Of a stretch of DNA of 5,640 nucleotides, positions 5,557-5,640 are shown in pieces. Within the stretch, counting starts at the first letter, position 1. Every line of letters begins with the position of its first letter. The DNA lies in the NCBI GenBank assembly GCA_905214365.1, contig CAJMMH010000190.1, positions 1 through 5,640 of the forward strand. Reading direction: 5' to 3'. Source of the stretch: an uncultured bacterium (lineage in GTDB: Bacteria; Bacillota; Clostridia; Lachnospirales; Lachnospiraceae). Under the pieces are notes generated by a model that saw nothing but the letters and a program-made list of their open reading frames with translations, was not told where the DNA came from and made no database searches. Position numbers and translations under genes: made by a program.

Positions 5557-5562
5557 TAATCA
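5549..5562 (+). promoter_or_regulatory. cre-like (CcpA) site over the predicted transcription start
   Basis: TAGAAACGTAATCA matches the cre consensus TGNAANCGNWNNCA at every fixed position except the second (A for G). It overlaps the end of the -10 box and the predicted start, the classic position for catabolite repression. A match from one short motif is suggestive only. Confidence 0.45.
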
Positions 5563-5640
5563 CTATTCGAGACAAAAAAATAGTTGAATAACGGAGTCGT
5601 ATCCGGCATCCCGCAGTAAAGCAGGATATCAGATGCGGCT
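5563..5640 (+). other. Leader region of a following gene; no gene start established
   Basis: No convincing coding region is seen before the window ends. A small hairpin with one mismatch (TCC-C-GC at 5609-5614 with GC-A-GGA at 5621-5626) lies within it. An ATG at 5633 has AGGA at 5623-5626, 6 nt before it, so it might start the next gene, but only two full codons are visible. Confidence 0.3.

Noticed and set aside
5240..5609. Minus-strand open frames across the GH115 3' end and the downstream gap
   Set aside because: They run through the terminator hairpin and promoter-like DNA and show no domain; they are chance frames.

Overview
The window looks like an accessory carbohydrate-use locus from a fibre-degrading Firmicute, most likely a gut clostridium of the Lachnospiraceae type. 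This is an inference from roughly half-GC DNA, strong AGGAG/GGAGGG-type ribosome binding sites, a GTG start, a compact clostridial terminator and the gene content. No marker gene in the window fixes the taxonomy.

Layout, all genes on the + strand. (1) 2-73: the last 23 codons of a protein ending in a very hydrophobic helix, probably a membrane transporter. (2) 85-807: a classical short-chain dehydrogenase/reductase (SDR), 11 nt after that stop and so probably co-transcribed with it. (3) 808-979: a gap with an inverted repeat and two copies of a GATTCTGAGA element. (4) 980-1606: a ThuA-like protein with a GTG start. (5) 1607-1821: a regulatory-looking gap with a bulged terminator-like hairpin, an 18-bp operator-like palindrome centred on CG, and three GAACCGG repeats. 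(6) 1822-5355: a very large glycoside hydrolase family 115 (GH115) alpha-glucuronidase. (7) 5356-5640: a strong intrinsic terminator, then a TATAAT promoter candidate with a cre-like site on its start region and three GAAACG repeats, probably controlling a gene beyond the window.

Working model (inference): short glucuronoxylan-derived oligosaccharides carrying 4-O-methyl-glucuronic acid or glucuronic acid are imported. The cytoplasmic GH115, which has no signal peptide, removes the uronic acid side group. The SDR and the ThuA-like protein may act on the released or a related sugar, but neither substrate can be read from sequence. The operator-like sites suggest LacI/CcpA-type control of sugar use.

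The most distinctive points are the GH115 architecture (1177 aa, an extra C-terminal beta-sandwich module and a Gln/Glu/Arg-rich insertion built from a 15-nt tandem repeat), the regulatory gap in front of it, and a 12-13 nt element that brackets the ThuA-GH115 pair in inverted orientation. I found no CRISPR array, tRNA, rRNA or insertion sequence.
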